64,000 bases of DNA from Muribaculum gordoncarteri (GCF_004803695.1 NZ_CP039393.1:2728001-2792000), one strand, 5' to 3'. Counted from the first letter of the stretch, positions 8,367-17,203 are shown. A program made the numbers and translations. The notes: generated by a model not told the origin, from the letters alone.

Positions 8367-10595
8367 TCAGTTTCCAAGTTCAAGTTGGTTTTTAACAAGG
8401 TTATAGTAGTGTCCGCGGGCCGCTATCAGCGAGTCGTGGTTGCCCGACTCTACAATTCGCCCTGCATCGAGCACGATTATGTTGTCGGCGTCACGCACCG
8501 TCGACAGTCGATGGGCCACTACCACCACCGTGCGACCACGGTAGAACCGTGACAGGTTGCTCACGATTTCCCGCTCGTTGCGAGCGTCGAGCGAGTTGGT
8601 GGCCTCGTCGAGAAATATGTAGTCGGGGTTGCGGTACACGGCACGGGCAATGAGTATGCGCTGTTTCTGTCCCTGGCTCAGGCCCACCCCGTCGCGTCCT
8701 ATCTTGGTGTTGTATCTCAGCGGCAGCGACATGATGTAGTCATGGATGCATGCCGTTCGGGCGGCCTCCTCGAGCCGGGCCTCGTCGATATCGCCGTCGC
8801 TCACCGCTATGTTGCGCGCTATCGATTCCGAAAATATGACACCCTCCTGCATCACCACTCCGCACCGCCTGCGCCACCATGTCATGCTGTAGCGGTTGAT
8901 GTCGGCACCGGCTATGTCTATGCTCCCGCAATTGACCGGGTAATAGCCGAGCATCAGTTTAATCAGCGTGGTCTTTCCGCTGCCCGACGCCCCAACTATG
9001 GCCGTCACTTGCCCCTGAGGCACCGTAAAGGTTATGTTGTCGAGGGTGTTCTTCAGCGCATGGAGGTCATACCTGAAGTCGATGCCGTTCAACGTTATCG
9101 AACGATTCATGTCGTCGGCATAGCGGGTTAGGAGCTCTCCGTCGTCCTCCTCGTTGCGTCGGCCGTGTATCTCGTTGATGCGTTCAAGCGATATCTTCAC
9201 ATCCTGAAGCGAGTAGATGAAGCTCATGATTTGTGCCACGGGCGAGTTGAGCTGTCCGATGACATATTGCACGGCGAGCATGGCTCCGAGAGTCATGTCA
9301 CCGTTGATTACGGCAGTAGCGGCAAACACCGTTATGACGATGTTCTTGACCTCGTTGATGAATATCGAACCGGCTTCCTGGGTCTGCTGAAGGCTCAGCG
9401 AGCGCATCTGCACCTCAAAGAGGTCGGCCTGCGCATCCTCCCACTCCCAGCGTCGTCGACGCTCACAGTCCTGCAGCTTTATCTCCTGCATGGTGGTGAT
9501 GAACTGGTAGGTGCGGTTCTGGTTCACGGCCTGACACTCAAACAGTTCATAGTCGATCACCTTGCGTCGACGCAGGAATGCCGATATCCACAGGGCATAA
9601 CAGAGGCTGCCGATGACAAACACCATGAAAATCAATTGACTGTAGACAAACAGCACGACTCCAAACACAATGAAGCTCAGCATCGTAAACATTACGCCGA
9701 GAGTCTGCCCGGTAAGAAACGACTGCACGCGCGAGTGGTCGCTCATGCGTTGCAGCAGATCGCCCATAAGCTTTGTGTCGAAGAACGACATAGGCAGCTT
9801 GAGCAGCTTGATGAAAAAGTCGCTCACAAGCGAGATGTTGATGCGCATCGAGATGTGGAGCAGGAGCCAGCGGCGTATAAAGTCGGTGGCGGTGCGTCCG
9901 GTCACTATCATGAGTTCGCCGAGCAGGATGAGCCATATAAGGCCTATGTCGGCATCGTGGATGCCACGGTCGACAATGGCCTGTGTGAGAAACGGCATGG
10001 CAAGCTGCAGCACGCATCCGAGCAGAAGCCCGAGGAATATCTGGGCGAAGTAACCCCGATACTGCTTTATGTAGCCGACGAGAAACCTGAACGAGCGACG
10101 CTCACCCGCCTGTTCCGATTCAGCGTCCGATTGCCCGAAGCGGGGTCCGGGCTGAAGTAGCAGGGCTATGCCCCGGTCCTCGTCGCCGCTTCGTGTGCTT
10201 GCCCATCGCCGCATGAACTCATCACGGCTGTAGGTTAGCAGCCCCTTGCCAGGGTCGGCTATGTGATAACGGCCCCGGCGGTCGATGCGGTAGAGCACCA
10301 CGAAGTGGTTTTGGTTCCAATGCAAGATGGCCGGCAGTGGCGACTGTGACAGCTCACCCGGAGAGAGGCGCACCGAAGCGGTTTCAAATCCGAGTTCCGA
10401 AGCCGCTTGCGACATACCGCGCAGCGACACTCCTTCGGTAGTGGCGTGGCATAGCTCTTCAATCTGCGACAACGTACAGGCCCATCCGTAGTGGCGGCAT
10501 ACCATGGTGAGGCATGCCACGCCACATTGCATCGAGTCGCGCTGTTTTATCCAGGGAAACCGCCTGAATCGCCGTCCGATTGATTGAAAGTCCAT
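8367..10595 (-). CDS. Peptidase-containing ABC exporter (C39, bacteriocin/RiPP type)
   Basis: At 742 residues this is a full PCAT: it cleaves double-glycine leaders and exports the core peptide across the inner membrane. The C39 peptidase (about residues 12-145) has the catalytic Cys in QRDSMQCGVACL, His in WNQNHFVVLY and Asp in HIADPGKG. A six-helix membrane domain follows (about 165-460). The ATPase has Walker A GASGSGKTT (about 535), signature LSQGQKQR (about 638) and Walker B YIFLDEATNSLD (about 658). It is the only exporter beside two GG-leader precursor genes, so it probably serves both cassettes. It lies on the same strand downstream of the left cassette, with a fossil gene end in between. 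Confidence 0.93.
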   Translation of the reverse strand: MDFQSIGRRFRRFPWIKQRDSMQCGVACLTMVCRHYGWACTLSQIEELCHATTEGVSLRGMSQAASELGFETASVRLSPGELSQSPLPAILHWNQNHFVVLYRIDRRGRYHIADPGKGLLTYSRDEFMRRWASTRSGDEDRGIALLLQPGPRFGQSDAESEQAGERRSFRFLVGYIKQYRGYFAQIFLGLLLGCVLQLAMPFLTQAIVDRGIHDADIGLIWLILLGELMIVTGRTATDFIRRWLLLHISMRINISLVSDFFIKLLKLPMSFFDTKLMGDLLQRMSDHSRVQSFLTGQTLGVMFTMLSFIVFGVVLFVYSQLIFMVFVIGSLCYALWISAFLRRRKVIDYELFECQAVNQNRTYQFITTMQEIKLQDCERRRRWEWEDAQADLFEVQMRSLSLQQTQEAGSIFINEVKNIVITVFAATAVINGDMTLGAMLAVQYVIGQLNSPVAQIMSFIYSLQDVKISLERINEIHGRRNEEDDGELLTRYADDMNRSITLNGIDFRYDLHALKNTLDNITFTVPQGQVTAIVGASGSGKTTLIKLMLGYYPVNCGSIDIAGADINRYSMTWWRRRCGVVMQEGVIFSESIARNIAVSDGDIDEARLEEAARTACIHDYIMSLPLRYNTKIGRDGVGLSQGQKQRILIARAVYRNPDYIFLDEATNSLDARNEREIVSNLSRFYRGRTVVVVAHRLSTVRDADNIIVLDAGRIVESGNHDSLIAARGHYYNLVKNQLELGN

Positions 10596-10609
10596 CGCCG
10601 TATATCTAA

Positions 10610-10665
10610 TTGGTGACTAAAGGTTTATCAGTAGGTTATGTTGACGCCGGAGTCGATACCATAGC
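10610..10665 (-). pseudogene. Fossil 3' end of a cassette-B type outer-membrane gene
   Basis: This 56-base stretch matches the 3' end and flank of the outer-membrane gene at 17417-17472 with only 4 differences by eye. On the minus strand it still reads YGIDSGVNITY and a stop (TGA here, TAA in the intact gene); the coding differences are synonymous. It shows that a gene of the cassette-B type once ended directly upstream of the exporter. Confidence 0.75.
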
Positions 10666-10718
10666 AAAGCTTGTTTAGAATACATGCCTATGTATCATTT
10701 CTTTAAGCAAGGGCGGGA

Positions 10719-12806
10719 TTAATCCTGCTTGGCGGTGTTGGAGTCGATCAGGCCTGAGTCATTGTCGCTGTTGTTGAGCGACTTCTTGGCTTGCTTTCGT
10801 GCCTTTCCCTTTGAGAAGAAGTATGTCAGGTTTATGGCGACAAGATTCTTCATCCCCTTCCAGCATGTCGATTCCGTGGCCGAGAAGCCTATGCCGCGGT
10901 AACGCACGTAGTCGTTCTGAGAGGCATACCGCCACTCCACGCCGGCCGATAACGCCCCCTTTTTCCATGACACCGAAGCGTAGTACTGCCAGCCGCTGCG
11001 GGTGACCATGTCGCCGCTAAATGACTTGTCGGGCGAGTTGACGGATGCGATGAACTGCAAGCGGCGATAGGACATCGCCACCATGCCTCCTATGCGGTGA
11101 TAGTTGTGCCGTATGGTTGAGCTTGGCGTTGAGTATCCGTCGTGGAAGTACTGGTAATAGCTCTGCAGCATCATCCAGTTGCATGGCGAGTAGTTGACTA
11201 TCATCGTGCCGTTGAGCTCGTTGCGTGCATTTATCCTCATCGGCATCATGACGATGTTGTCGCCATCCGACAGCAGGCACGGCACGTTGGGATGATGGGA
11301 GTAGAGGTACTCGATTGACGGAGAGAGCGACAACCACCCGTCGGATGTAGAGTACTGGGGCTTAAATGTCAGCGAGAATGTCCTGTAGGGCTTCAGGGCG
11401 GGATTTCCCGTAGCGATGAAGCGTGAGTCGATGTTGACCCGGTTTTCGGCAAGGTCGCCGGTAGTGGGTCGCGTTCCCTTAAGCTTGGCGATGAGGCGTG
11501 TAGAGAATGTGCGCGTAAACCGATAGAAGAGTGTGAGCGACGAATAGGGTATCACGTTGACGAAGCTCTGGCCCGATACGGGGTGCTGTGCAACCGCATT
11601 GGCACCGAGCGACGCGTAGTAACTCAGTCGCTTATAGCGTCCGGTGTAGGCGATGTAGGCGTAGTGCTGGCGCATGTTGAGATAGGATTCGGGGCCGCCG
11701 TTGTAGGACTGGCGCAGCTCCTTGTAGTTGAAGTAGGCGCCTGTGTTGAGCTCGCCTTTCCACAGCGGCGTGGTGTAGTCGGCCTGTGCTATTATCGAAT
11801 AGTAGCGGTTGTCGATGTTGTTGAGTATATCGTAGTCCATCGACGAGTATTGCTCCGGCATCTTGAGCCACAGCCGGTTGTGGGATTCCGATGAGGAGAA
11901 TGTGTTTACCACATTCACCGCAAGGGAGCGTTTGCCGGCAAAGTCATGCCTGAAGTAGAGGTCGGCGCTCCAGCGGTCGTCGTCGCTGCGCAGGTCATGG
12001 TCCCTGAGTCCTGACAAGTCGCGTGCATTGTCGGTGTAAAGAGTCGACTGCTTGTTCCTTATGTGTCCCGGACGGTTGCCGTAGCGCACATTGGCGTTGA
12101 ACAGGTTGGCTCCCTGGTAGCGCTGATATATGAGCTGTCCGTATTGGTAATGTCCCGAATATTGTCCGTCGCGGCTTCGGTAGGATGACAGTGCCGACCG
12201 GTAGTCGTAGTCGGCATTGGTGCTTCGGTCGACATTGCGGTAGTCGATGAAGTAGTTGGCCGTGAGCATATTGAGCGAGTCGGCATAGGTAAGGCTTGCC
12301 TGATCGGTGCCGTAACCGGTGGTCACTGCGTTAAGGGCGTTTATGTAGGCGCTGTAGAGGCGGTCCTTGCGGCGGCGTATCGTCACGTCGATAACCGGGC
12401 CTGAGGCCATCATCTGGTATTTGGCCGGCGGCTCATGGTAGTAGGTCACCTTCTTTATGTCGTTACCCTGATAGGTGCGCAGTGTGGCTGCGTCGGACGG
12501 CATGCCGTTGATGAATATCGCCACGCTCCTCATGTCGGCCGTTTGCAGTGAAGTAGCGCTTATGGCGGTCGAGAACTGGGGCAGGCTTGAGATTGCATCA
12601 AGTGCGTTGGTGCCGAATTCGCGTTGTTTTTTCGTAAGGATTATCTCGTCGCGGTTGCCTACCGACTGCACAAACTCAGCCTGTACGGTCACCTCCTTCA
12701 GCGATATTGTGGTGTCGTTTTTCTCGCGATTGTCGCTTAGGGCGTAGTCGGGAACCGAGATGAAGAGCAGGCACAGCAGGGCTTTTATAATCATGGCAGT
12801 CTTCAT
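10719..12806 (-). CDS. Outer-membrane beta-barrel protein, cassette A
   Basis: ATG 12806 (MKTAMIIKALLCLLFIS) gives a clear signal peptide and 695 residues; it begins 7 bases after the maturase stop. A TonB-plug-like segment (ISLKEVTVQAEF, then NALDAISSLPQF, VAIFINGMPSDAATLR, about residues 30-150) is followed by a long series of Tyr-rich alternating beta-strands, as in the outer-membrane beta-barrel family related to TonB receptors. Unlike its cassette-B paralogue it lacks an N-terminal carboxypeptidase-regulatory-like domain, and its C-terminus is a Lys/Asn-rich tail (KARKQAKKSLNNSDND). It may pass the peptide through the outer membrane or act as receptor; sequence does not decide. It is GC-richer than the maturase next to it. 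Confidence 0.75.
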   Translation of the reverse strand: MKTAMIIKALLCLLFISVPDYALSDNREKNDTTISLKEVTVQAEFVQSVGNRDEIILTKKQREFGTNALDAISSLPQFSTAISATSLQTADMRSVAIFINGMPSDAATLRTYQGNDIKKVTYYHEPPAKYQMMASGPVIDVTIRRRKDRLYSAYINALNAVTTGYGTDQASLTYADSLNMLTANYFIDYRNVDRSTNADYDYRSALSSYRSRDGQYSGHYQYGQLIYQRYQGANLFNANVRYGNRPGHIRNKQSTLYTDNARDLSGLRDHDLRSDDDRWSADLYFRHDFAGKRSLAVNVVNTFSSSESHNRLWLKMPEQYSSMDYDILNNIDNRYYSIIAQADYTTPLWKGELNTGAYFNYKELRQSYNGGPESYLNMRQHYAYIAYTGRYKRLSYYASLGANAVAQHPVSGQSFVNVIPYSSLTLFYRFTRTFSTRLIAKLKGTRPTTGDLAENRVNIDSRFIATGNPALKPYRTFSLTFKPQYSTSDGWLSLSPSIEYLYSHHPNVPCLLSDGDNIVMMPMRINARNELNGTMIVNYSPCNWMMLQSYYQYFHDGYSTPSSTIRHNYHRIGGMVAMSYRRLQFIASVNSPDKSFSGDMVTRSGWQYYASVSWKKGALSAGVEWRYASQNDYVRYRGIGFSATESTCWKGMKNLVAINLTYFFSKGKARKQAKKSLNNSDNDSGLIDSNTAKQD

Positions 12807-12813
12807 GTGCGCG

Positions 12814-14091
12814 TTATTTGCAATGTTCAATGAAATCTATTAAAGAAGTTTCGATATTTGAATCTTGAGCATCCATTTTGCAATAATTACGTTTTTTTGC
12901 ATGGTCACGAGGACAAATTCCCATACATACGGGTAAATACTTGCAATTTAGACATTTGGGATTCTCATAGCTTTTTTCTTGATACAATTTGTCAAAATTG
13001 TTTTTCCATTCAATTTTTCCGTCTTCCTGTAGCTGTCCGGGAGGATTGCTTTCATATAAATCATTGCAAGCAGTGCATTTTACAACACCGCCATTATAAT
13101 TTATAGCATTGTAATACTCCCTATTAGCATAACAGGGCACGAAATTGTCAACGATTTCCATTCGTGCTGCATTATATCCGTAATCATTGAATTCATCAAG
13201 AATTGAAATAGTTGACAATTGGAAATTTTTGTCAACACTTTCCTGCCATACTTTTTTAGGTGTTATGGTCAATTGTTTTCTGTTTTCCGGCGAGATGTAT
13301 TCATTGATTTGACTTACTATTTTGTTAGTTAATGTTTTATGCGTATAATTTATGCGTAGAACAATATTCATATCCTTTAACGCCGACAATATTTTGTCGA
13401 TGTTGCCCAATGTATGTACAAATGCTGAATCGCAGCCGTTTTGGAATTTTACTTTGTCATGGTTCCCTTTATCCCCGTCCAAAGTTATCTGAAATCCGGA
13501 AAATTTCAACCGTTTTAAATCTTTGATTTTATCAGAGGATAGAAAATATCCGTTTGTGGTTGCTGAATTTAGAAATGGAATTTTAGCTTTATCACATTTT
13601 TCTATTGCGTATTCGCTAATTGGAGCTATCACTTGTTTAAAGTACATGAATGGCTCTCCTCCAAACCATTCTATGTGGAGAGATGTGATATTTCGCTCAT
13701 CAATCATGTAATCAATGTGTTTCTTTACTCGAGTTATAGTTTCCTGCGACATCATTGACGGAATGTGATTCTGTATGCAGTACCAGCATTTGTAATTGCA
13801 ATTCAGTGTCGGTAAAATTACTAAAAAATAATCTTTTGAATGTATTGTTTCAAGATTTCTTTTTCGGATTACCTCAATTTCATCAACATTATCATCAATT
13901 ATAAACTCATTGTCGACTAATTTTTGATAAAAGGATGGTGCCGATTCTTTTAATATTTCAGGGTTGCAAATTAAAGGTTTTATCTTATTACCCAATTCTA
14001 TAGGGAGAGTAAAGAATTTATGTGATACCCCGTTATACCAATAGCTTTTTGAGTCTTTAGATAGGATATAGTTGTAATGACTTGGTTTCAT
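12814..14091 (-). CDS. Radical SAM/SPASM peptide maturase, cassette A
   Basis: A 425-residue enzyme of the radical SAM peptide-modifying type. The SAM cluster motif is CNYKCWYC (CX3CX2C, about residues 98-105), followed by EWFGGEPFMYF and a TTNGYFLS segment. The C-terminal SPASM part carries many Cys: CYANREYYN, VVKCTACND, NPKCLNCKYLPVCMGICP, NYCKMD, enough for two auxiliary clusters. Residues 1-90 form a precursor-recognition-like N-domain. Such enzymes form Cys-to-carbon thioether or related crosslinks; the Cys-rich precursor encoded 53 bases upstream is the obvious substrate (inference). The gene is AT-rich compared with its surroundings. Confidence 0.9.
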   Translation of the reverse strand: MKPSHYNYILSKDSKSYWYNGVSHKFFTLPIELGNKIKPLICNPEILKESAPSFYQKLVDNEFIIDDNVDEIEVIRKRNLETIHSKDYFLVILPTLNCNYKCWYCIQNHIPSMMSQETITRVKKHIDYMIDERNITSLHIEWFGGEPFMYFKQVIAPISEYAIEKCDKAKIPFLNSATTNGYFLSSDKIKDLKRLKFSGFQITLDGDKGNHDKVKFQNGCDSAFVHTLGNIDKILSALKDMNIVLRINYTHKTLTNKIVSQINEYISPENRKQLTITPKKVWQESVDKNFQLSTISILDEFNDYGYNAARMEIVDNFVPCYANREYYNAINYNGGVVKCTACNDLYESNPPGQLQEDGKIEWKNNFDKLYQEKSYENPKCLNCKYLPVCMGICPRDHAKKRNYCKMDAQDSNIETSLIDFIEHCK

Positions 14092-14107
14092 AATTATATG
14101 GTTTTAA

Positions 14108-14134
14108 TAGGAGCAATATTTTATATTGCTCCTA
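14108..14134 (-). terminator. Hairpin between precursor A and maturase A
   Basis: TAGGAGCAATAT pairs perfectly with ATATTGCTCCTA around three bases, followed on the minus strand by TTAAAACC. It lies in the 53-base gap between precursor and maturase, where a partial terminator or RNA-stabilising hairpin would raise precursor over enzyme. Cassette B has an unrelated hairpin in the same place. Confidence 0.7.
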
Positions 14135-14144
14135 AATAGTAAAA

Positions 14145-14372
14145 TTAAGGTTCTTCTACCTTGCCTCCTCCGGCTTCAAATCCGTCCTCGTTTTCATCGA
14201 CAGGACAAGCGCATCCCGCTTTGCGATTGACACATTGCATGTCCAATTCGCAAGCACATCCTACTACTGAATTGGAGCATTGATACTGTAAAGTTATGCC
14301 TGAACGACCTCCTTTAACCTCCAATGCTTCTAACTCTGAGAGTTCTTGAAATGAAAATATACTCTTAAGCAT
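14145..14372 (-). CDS. Double-glycine RiPP precursor peptide A (Cys-rich)
   Basis: A 75-residue peptide. Leader residues 1-22 (MLKSIFSFQELSELEALEV then KGG) end in Gly-Gly with the hydrophobic spacing typical of C39-processed leaders. The 53-residue core holds six Cys in two similar units: QCSNSVVGCAC and QCVNRKAGCAC, i.e. Q-C-x-N-x3-G-C-A-C, separated by ELDM. The tail is acidic and Gly-rich (DENEDGFEAGGGKVEEP). It sits between a secreted DUF3244-like gene and the maturase. I infer Cys-based crosslinks placed by the adjacent radical SAM enzyme and leader removal by the C39 exporter. Confidence 0.85.
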   Translation of the reverse strand: MLKSIFSFQELSELEALEVKGGRSGITLQYQCSNSVVGCACELDMQCVNRKAGCACPVDENEDGFEAGGGKVEEP

Positions 14373-14457
14373 AGTTGTTACTAATTATTAAATGCTTCCT
14401 ATTAACGTAATTCGGCATCCACGACATTTTTTACCCTGTTATGTTCAGTATATAACG

Positions 14458-14464
14458 TGCGCAT
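14458..14464. promoter_or_regulatory. Single GTGCGCA site upstream of precursor A
   Basis: The 7-base core found six times at 14911-15011 occurs once more here, in the gap between the DUF3244-like gene and the precursor. A single 7-mer can occur by chance. Confidence 0.3.
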
Positions 14465-14471
14465 ATTATAT

Positions 14472-14846
14472 CTATTTTACAAAATTTCCTATATAGGTTG
14501 TTTCATCGATGTTAAGGTATAGGGTGTAGCTTATGCCTTTAGTCAATCCTGTTATTGTAAACTCTTGGCATTGATTATTGGTGCTTGACGGATACCCGCT
14601 CCACACCATGTTGTTATTTTTTAAAACAACTACAGTTACATTATCACTGTATTCGCCATATACGCGTAACACATCATTGTCATCGATGGTGACATAAGGA
14701 GAATGTTTTGACGGCATTCTTTTGGGAAGGTTTTTATTATCTGGATGGTCATTTTCAGTGCATACAGGAATAATATCTTCTCCTAATAGCATTATATTCA
14801 TTGAACATATAGCAGCAATAATTAATGATATAAATCTAGTTTTCAT
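14472..14846 (-). CDS. Secreted DUF3244-like protein, cassette A
   Basis: A 124-residue protein with an N-terminal signal peptide (MKTRFISLIIAAICSMNIMLL) and a small beta-sandwich-like C-terminal domain (SPYVTIDDNDVLRVYGEYSDN to the end) of the kind called DUF3244 in Bacteroidetes. The last 76 residues are nearly identical to those of the cassette-B protein, while the N-terminal parts are unrelated. It is the first gene of the peptide operon, 98 bases before the precursor. Its role is unknown; a periplasmic chaperone, immunity or binding protein are all possible. Confidence 0.65.
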   Translation of the reverse strand: MKTRFISLIIAAICSMNIMLLGEDIIPVCTENDHPDNKNLPKRMPSKHSPYVTIDDNDVLRVYGEYSDNVTVVVLKNNNMVWSGYPSSTNNQCQEFTITGLTKGISYTLYLNIDETTYIGNFVK

Positions 14847-14872
14847 TTTATAAAGTGTTAAAAATTATATCA

Positions 14873-14880
14873 CAAATATA
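14873..14880 (-). promoter_or_regulatory. -7 box of the cassette A peptide operon
   Basis: Read on the minus strand this is TATATTTG (TAnnTTTG). It lies 26 bases upstream of the DUF3244-like start, and the operator array begins 31 bases upstream of it, a usual activator position. Confidence 0.65.
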
Positions 14881-14910
14881 AAATGAGGCTTTATTCTATC
14901 CAAGATTTTT

Positions 14911-15011
14911 AGTGCGCAAAAAGTGCGCATTTTCAAAAAATGTTATTCTTTAGTGCGCAAAAAGTGCGCATTTTCAAAAAATGTTATTCTTTAGTGCGCA
15001 AAAAGTGCGCA
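14911..15011. repeat. Operator-like iteron array, cassette A (period 41)
   Basis: AGTGCGCA occurs six times at 14911, 14922, 14952, 14963, 14993 and 15004. The two copies in each pair are 11 bases apart (one helical turn) and pairs repeat every 41 bases (about four turns). The array lies between the TPR-HTH regulator stop and the peptide operon promoter, so all sites face the same side of the helix. I infer a cooperative binding site, most simply for the regulator encoded next to it. Confidence 0.75.
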
Positions 15012-15029
15012 AAAAACGTATTAATACAT

Positions 15030-16799
15030 TTATAATGAGCGGATAAATGAGTCCCAATCTCGGGCTGACGCTTTCTCAATTTTGAATACTTTTGCATATA
15101 GTCTAGATCTAATAGATGTTACGGTTTCTTTTGAGCGATTAACCATTTTGCTGATGTTGGACGGGCTAATGCCTATCTTTATGAGCATTGTCACTCTCCA
15201 TTCCAATGCACTCATGAATCTGTCGGGATGCAGTTTTTTATAAAAATCAGGACAATTGGAAATTATGGATTTTTCAAGAGCTTTCCACTCATTATATGAT
15301 AGATTGAAATTATTATCCGAAATATTTCTTTTTATCTTCCCAACAATCTCGCTTGACATTAATTTATTGTCGGAAATTTGTTTGGAACTTGTCAAATCTT
15401 CCAGTTGTGCCGTGGTTTGATTTAATGTGTTTTCTAATTCGGTAATGTAGTCGGTCAATGAATTTACTTTCTCATTATATGAATGGTTTTCTAAAAGCAG
15501 ATTTGTTATTTTCGCATGCAATTCTTCCGTTACTTTCAATTTTTCATTGAGAATATTCTCAGTTTCGCTCTCATGTAAGAATTTCATATTATTAAGTAAT
15601 TCTATTTGGTGTTGTGATTTCAATTTTATTGATTTCCACCAAAAGAATATAAAGAGCATAATCAATATAGATATAGCTGACAATATTATTATAATCTTGT
15701 TTTTGCGCGCATTATTGACTTTTAAGTCGCTGTTTTCTATTTTATATAGTGAATAGTCATAATTTGCCTTTACACGAGCTACAGCTTCAGCACCCTCTAT
15801 CTTTCTAATTGAATCAACCGCATCGAACGCTTTGTTATTGTATTTTAAAGCATCATGCCATTGCATTTTTTGTATGTGATACAGTGTAATATTTCTATAA
15901 GCATTCCTTTTTGCATATATAGAGCCGTTATCACATAACCATAATAGATATGGCAATGCTTGTTGTGATTTGCCCCGTTGCATATAAATTTTGGATGTTA
16001 TAGCATATAATACACTTTTTAAATTCTCGGTTTTATAATCATACATAAGAGCTTTCTCTATTAGAGAATCGGCTACCTCTTTGTTGCCCAATGAGTTTTC
16101 AAGATATGCATATTGTGAGAGTAGACATCCAGATAATTCCTCTTCATTGATACTTTGTGATAACTCATATGCTTTCTTATAACAGATTAATGCGCTATCT
16201 TCATGATTCATGTTAATGTAAGTGTGAGCTATCTCTTTCAATCCATCAATTATAAACAATGTGTCGTTTAGCGCATAGGATAAATCCAATGATTTTTTAT
16301 TAGCGTTAAGCGCATATTCAAAAAGACCTTGTCTATAATATAAATCACCGATTTGGGTATATATGTACGTTCTTAATCTGTCATTATCGTTTGAAATGAG
16401 GGAGTTGACTGCTTTCTGGTAGTAGTCGAGGGCGCGGGGAGCGTCGCCGAGGTCGCTGTAGACTCGTCCGGCGTAATATAGGGCAAGCGGTGTGAGATCG
16501 GGGTCGGAGTGGCCGGTGAAGTACTCGACCACGGGGGCTATCATCGAGTCGTTGCGGTGCTCGATGTAGGCCTTGTCGCGTGACTTTATAAGCATCAGGT
16601 CGTAACGCATCCGCGTTGCCTTGTCGGCTTGATTGATGGCGGGTGACAGTGAGTCGAGGAGCGCGATTGCGCTGTCGGGGCAGGTGTCGGCGAGCCGTCC
16701 GGCGCGGTCGATGTCGTCGCGCAGACGCGAGTTGTCGGCACACCCGGCGACGACGGCGATGCACACGACGGTGATGAATATGTGTAACAAATGCTTCAT
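15030..16799 (-). CDS. TPR lipoprotein-type membrane regulator with C-terminal HTH, cassette A
   Basis: A 589-residue protein. The signal sequence ends in a lipobox (VVAGC, Cys20). TPR-like helical repeats fill about residues 25-360 (LALYYAGRVYSDLGDAPRALDYY and similar). One membrane segment (about 366-388, IIIILSAISILIMLFIFF) is followed by a coiled coil (about 395-470) and a C-terminal helix-turn-helix-like domain (MLIKIGISPSNISKMVNRS, then SIRSRLYAKVF) ending DWDSFIRSL. This fits a sensor outside the inner membrane joined directly to a DNA-binding domain. The first 126 codons are almost identical to cassette B and GC-rich; the remainder is AT-rich and divergent, so the gene is a chimera. 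Confidence 0.8.
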   Translation of the reverse strand: MKHLLHIFITVVCIAVVAGCADNSRLRDDIDRAGRLADTCPDSAIALLDSLSPAINQADKATRMRYDLMLIKSRDKAYIEHRNDSMIAPVVEYFTGHSDPDLTPLALYYAGRVYSDLGDAPRALDYYQKAVNSLISNDNDRLRTYIYTQIGDLYYRQGLFEYALNANKKSLDLSYALNDTLFIIDGLKEIAHTYINMNHEDSALICYKKAYELSQSINEEELSGCLLSQYAYLENSLGNKEVADSLIEKALMYDYKTENLKSVLYAITSKIYMQRGKSQQALPYLLWLCDNGSIYAKRNAYRNITLYHIQKMQWHDALKYNNKAFDAVDSIRKIEGAEAVARVKANYDYSLYKIENSDLKVNNARKNKIIIILSAISILIMLFIFFWWKSIKLKSQHQIELLNNMKFLHESETENILNEKLKVTEELHAKITNLLLENHSYNEKVNSLTDYITELENTLNQTTAQLEDLTSSKQISDNKLMSSEIVGKIKRNISDNNFNLSYNEWKALEKSIISNCPDFYKKLHPDRFMSALEWRVTMLIKIGISPSNISKMVNRSKETVTSIRSRLYAKVFKIEKASARDWDSFIRSL

Positions 16800-17203
16800 A
16801 GCTTCCGCGAATATACGAATAATCCGCGAAATTCACCCAATAAAAGTGGCGGGCGGAGGGGAGGGATATGCGGCGTGCGTGTGCTCCGCGTGACCTCCGC
16901 TCAATCATCAAATCCCCGCGATAGCGTGAGAGCTGCGTAGCTGCTCAATAAGTTTAGCCTCATGCAAATACGCCCTTGGGTGCGTGCAGCGTGAGGTCAT
17001 GTCGTGCCCCCACCATCCCCGAGGGCTGCGTTAGCTGCCCAATAAAATGTTATCGTTGCCGGGTGGAGCGTTTTATTGGGCAACTACGTAGCCCTTTTCC
17101 TTTTTTGTTATCGCTTTTTACCCGTGCTGCGGACGCCTAACGGCGGCCTTGCGCGGGCCTAACGTTATTAAGCAGCTAACGCAGCTTTGGCGCTAACGCG
17201 GGG
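16421..17203. repeat. Long direct repeat, left copy
   Basis: This segment is nearly identical by eye to 23321-24104, with scattered substitutions and one 1-base indel. It covers the first 126 codons of the regulator and about 400 bases of upstream DNA. Identity stops abruptly at both ends: on the left inside the regulator reading frame (after LDYY), on the right in GC-rich filler. Confidence 0.9.

Noticed and set aside
9165-10160. Long plus-strand open frame (331 codons) and similar antisense frames such as 25251-26225
   Set aside because: They are antisense to well-supported genes (exporter, GH51), have no promoter and read His/Val-rich shadow peptides of GC-rich coding DNA.
14911-15011. 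Short tandem repeats suggesting a CRISPR array
   Set aside because: Intervals between repeats are themselves identical, not unique spacers, and no cas genes are present; an operator array fits better.
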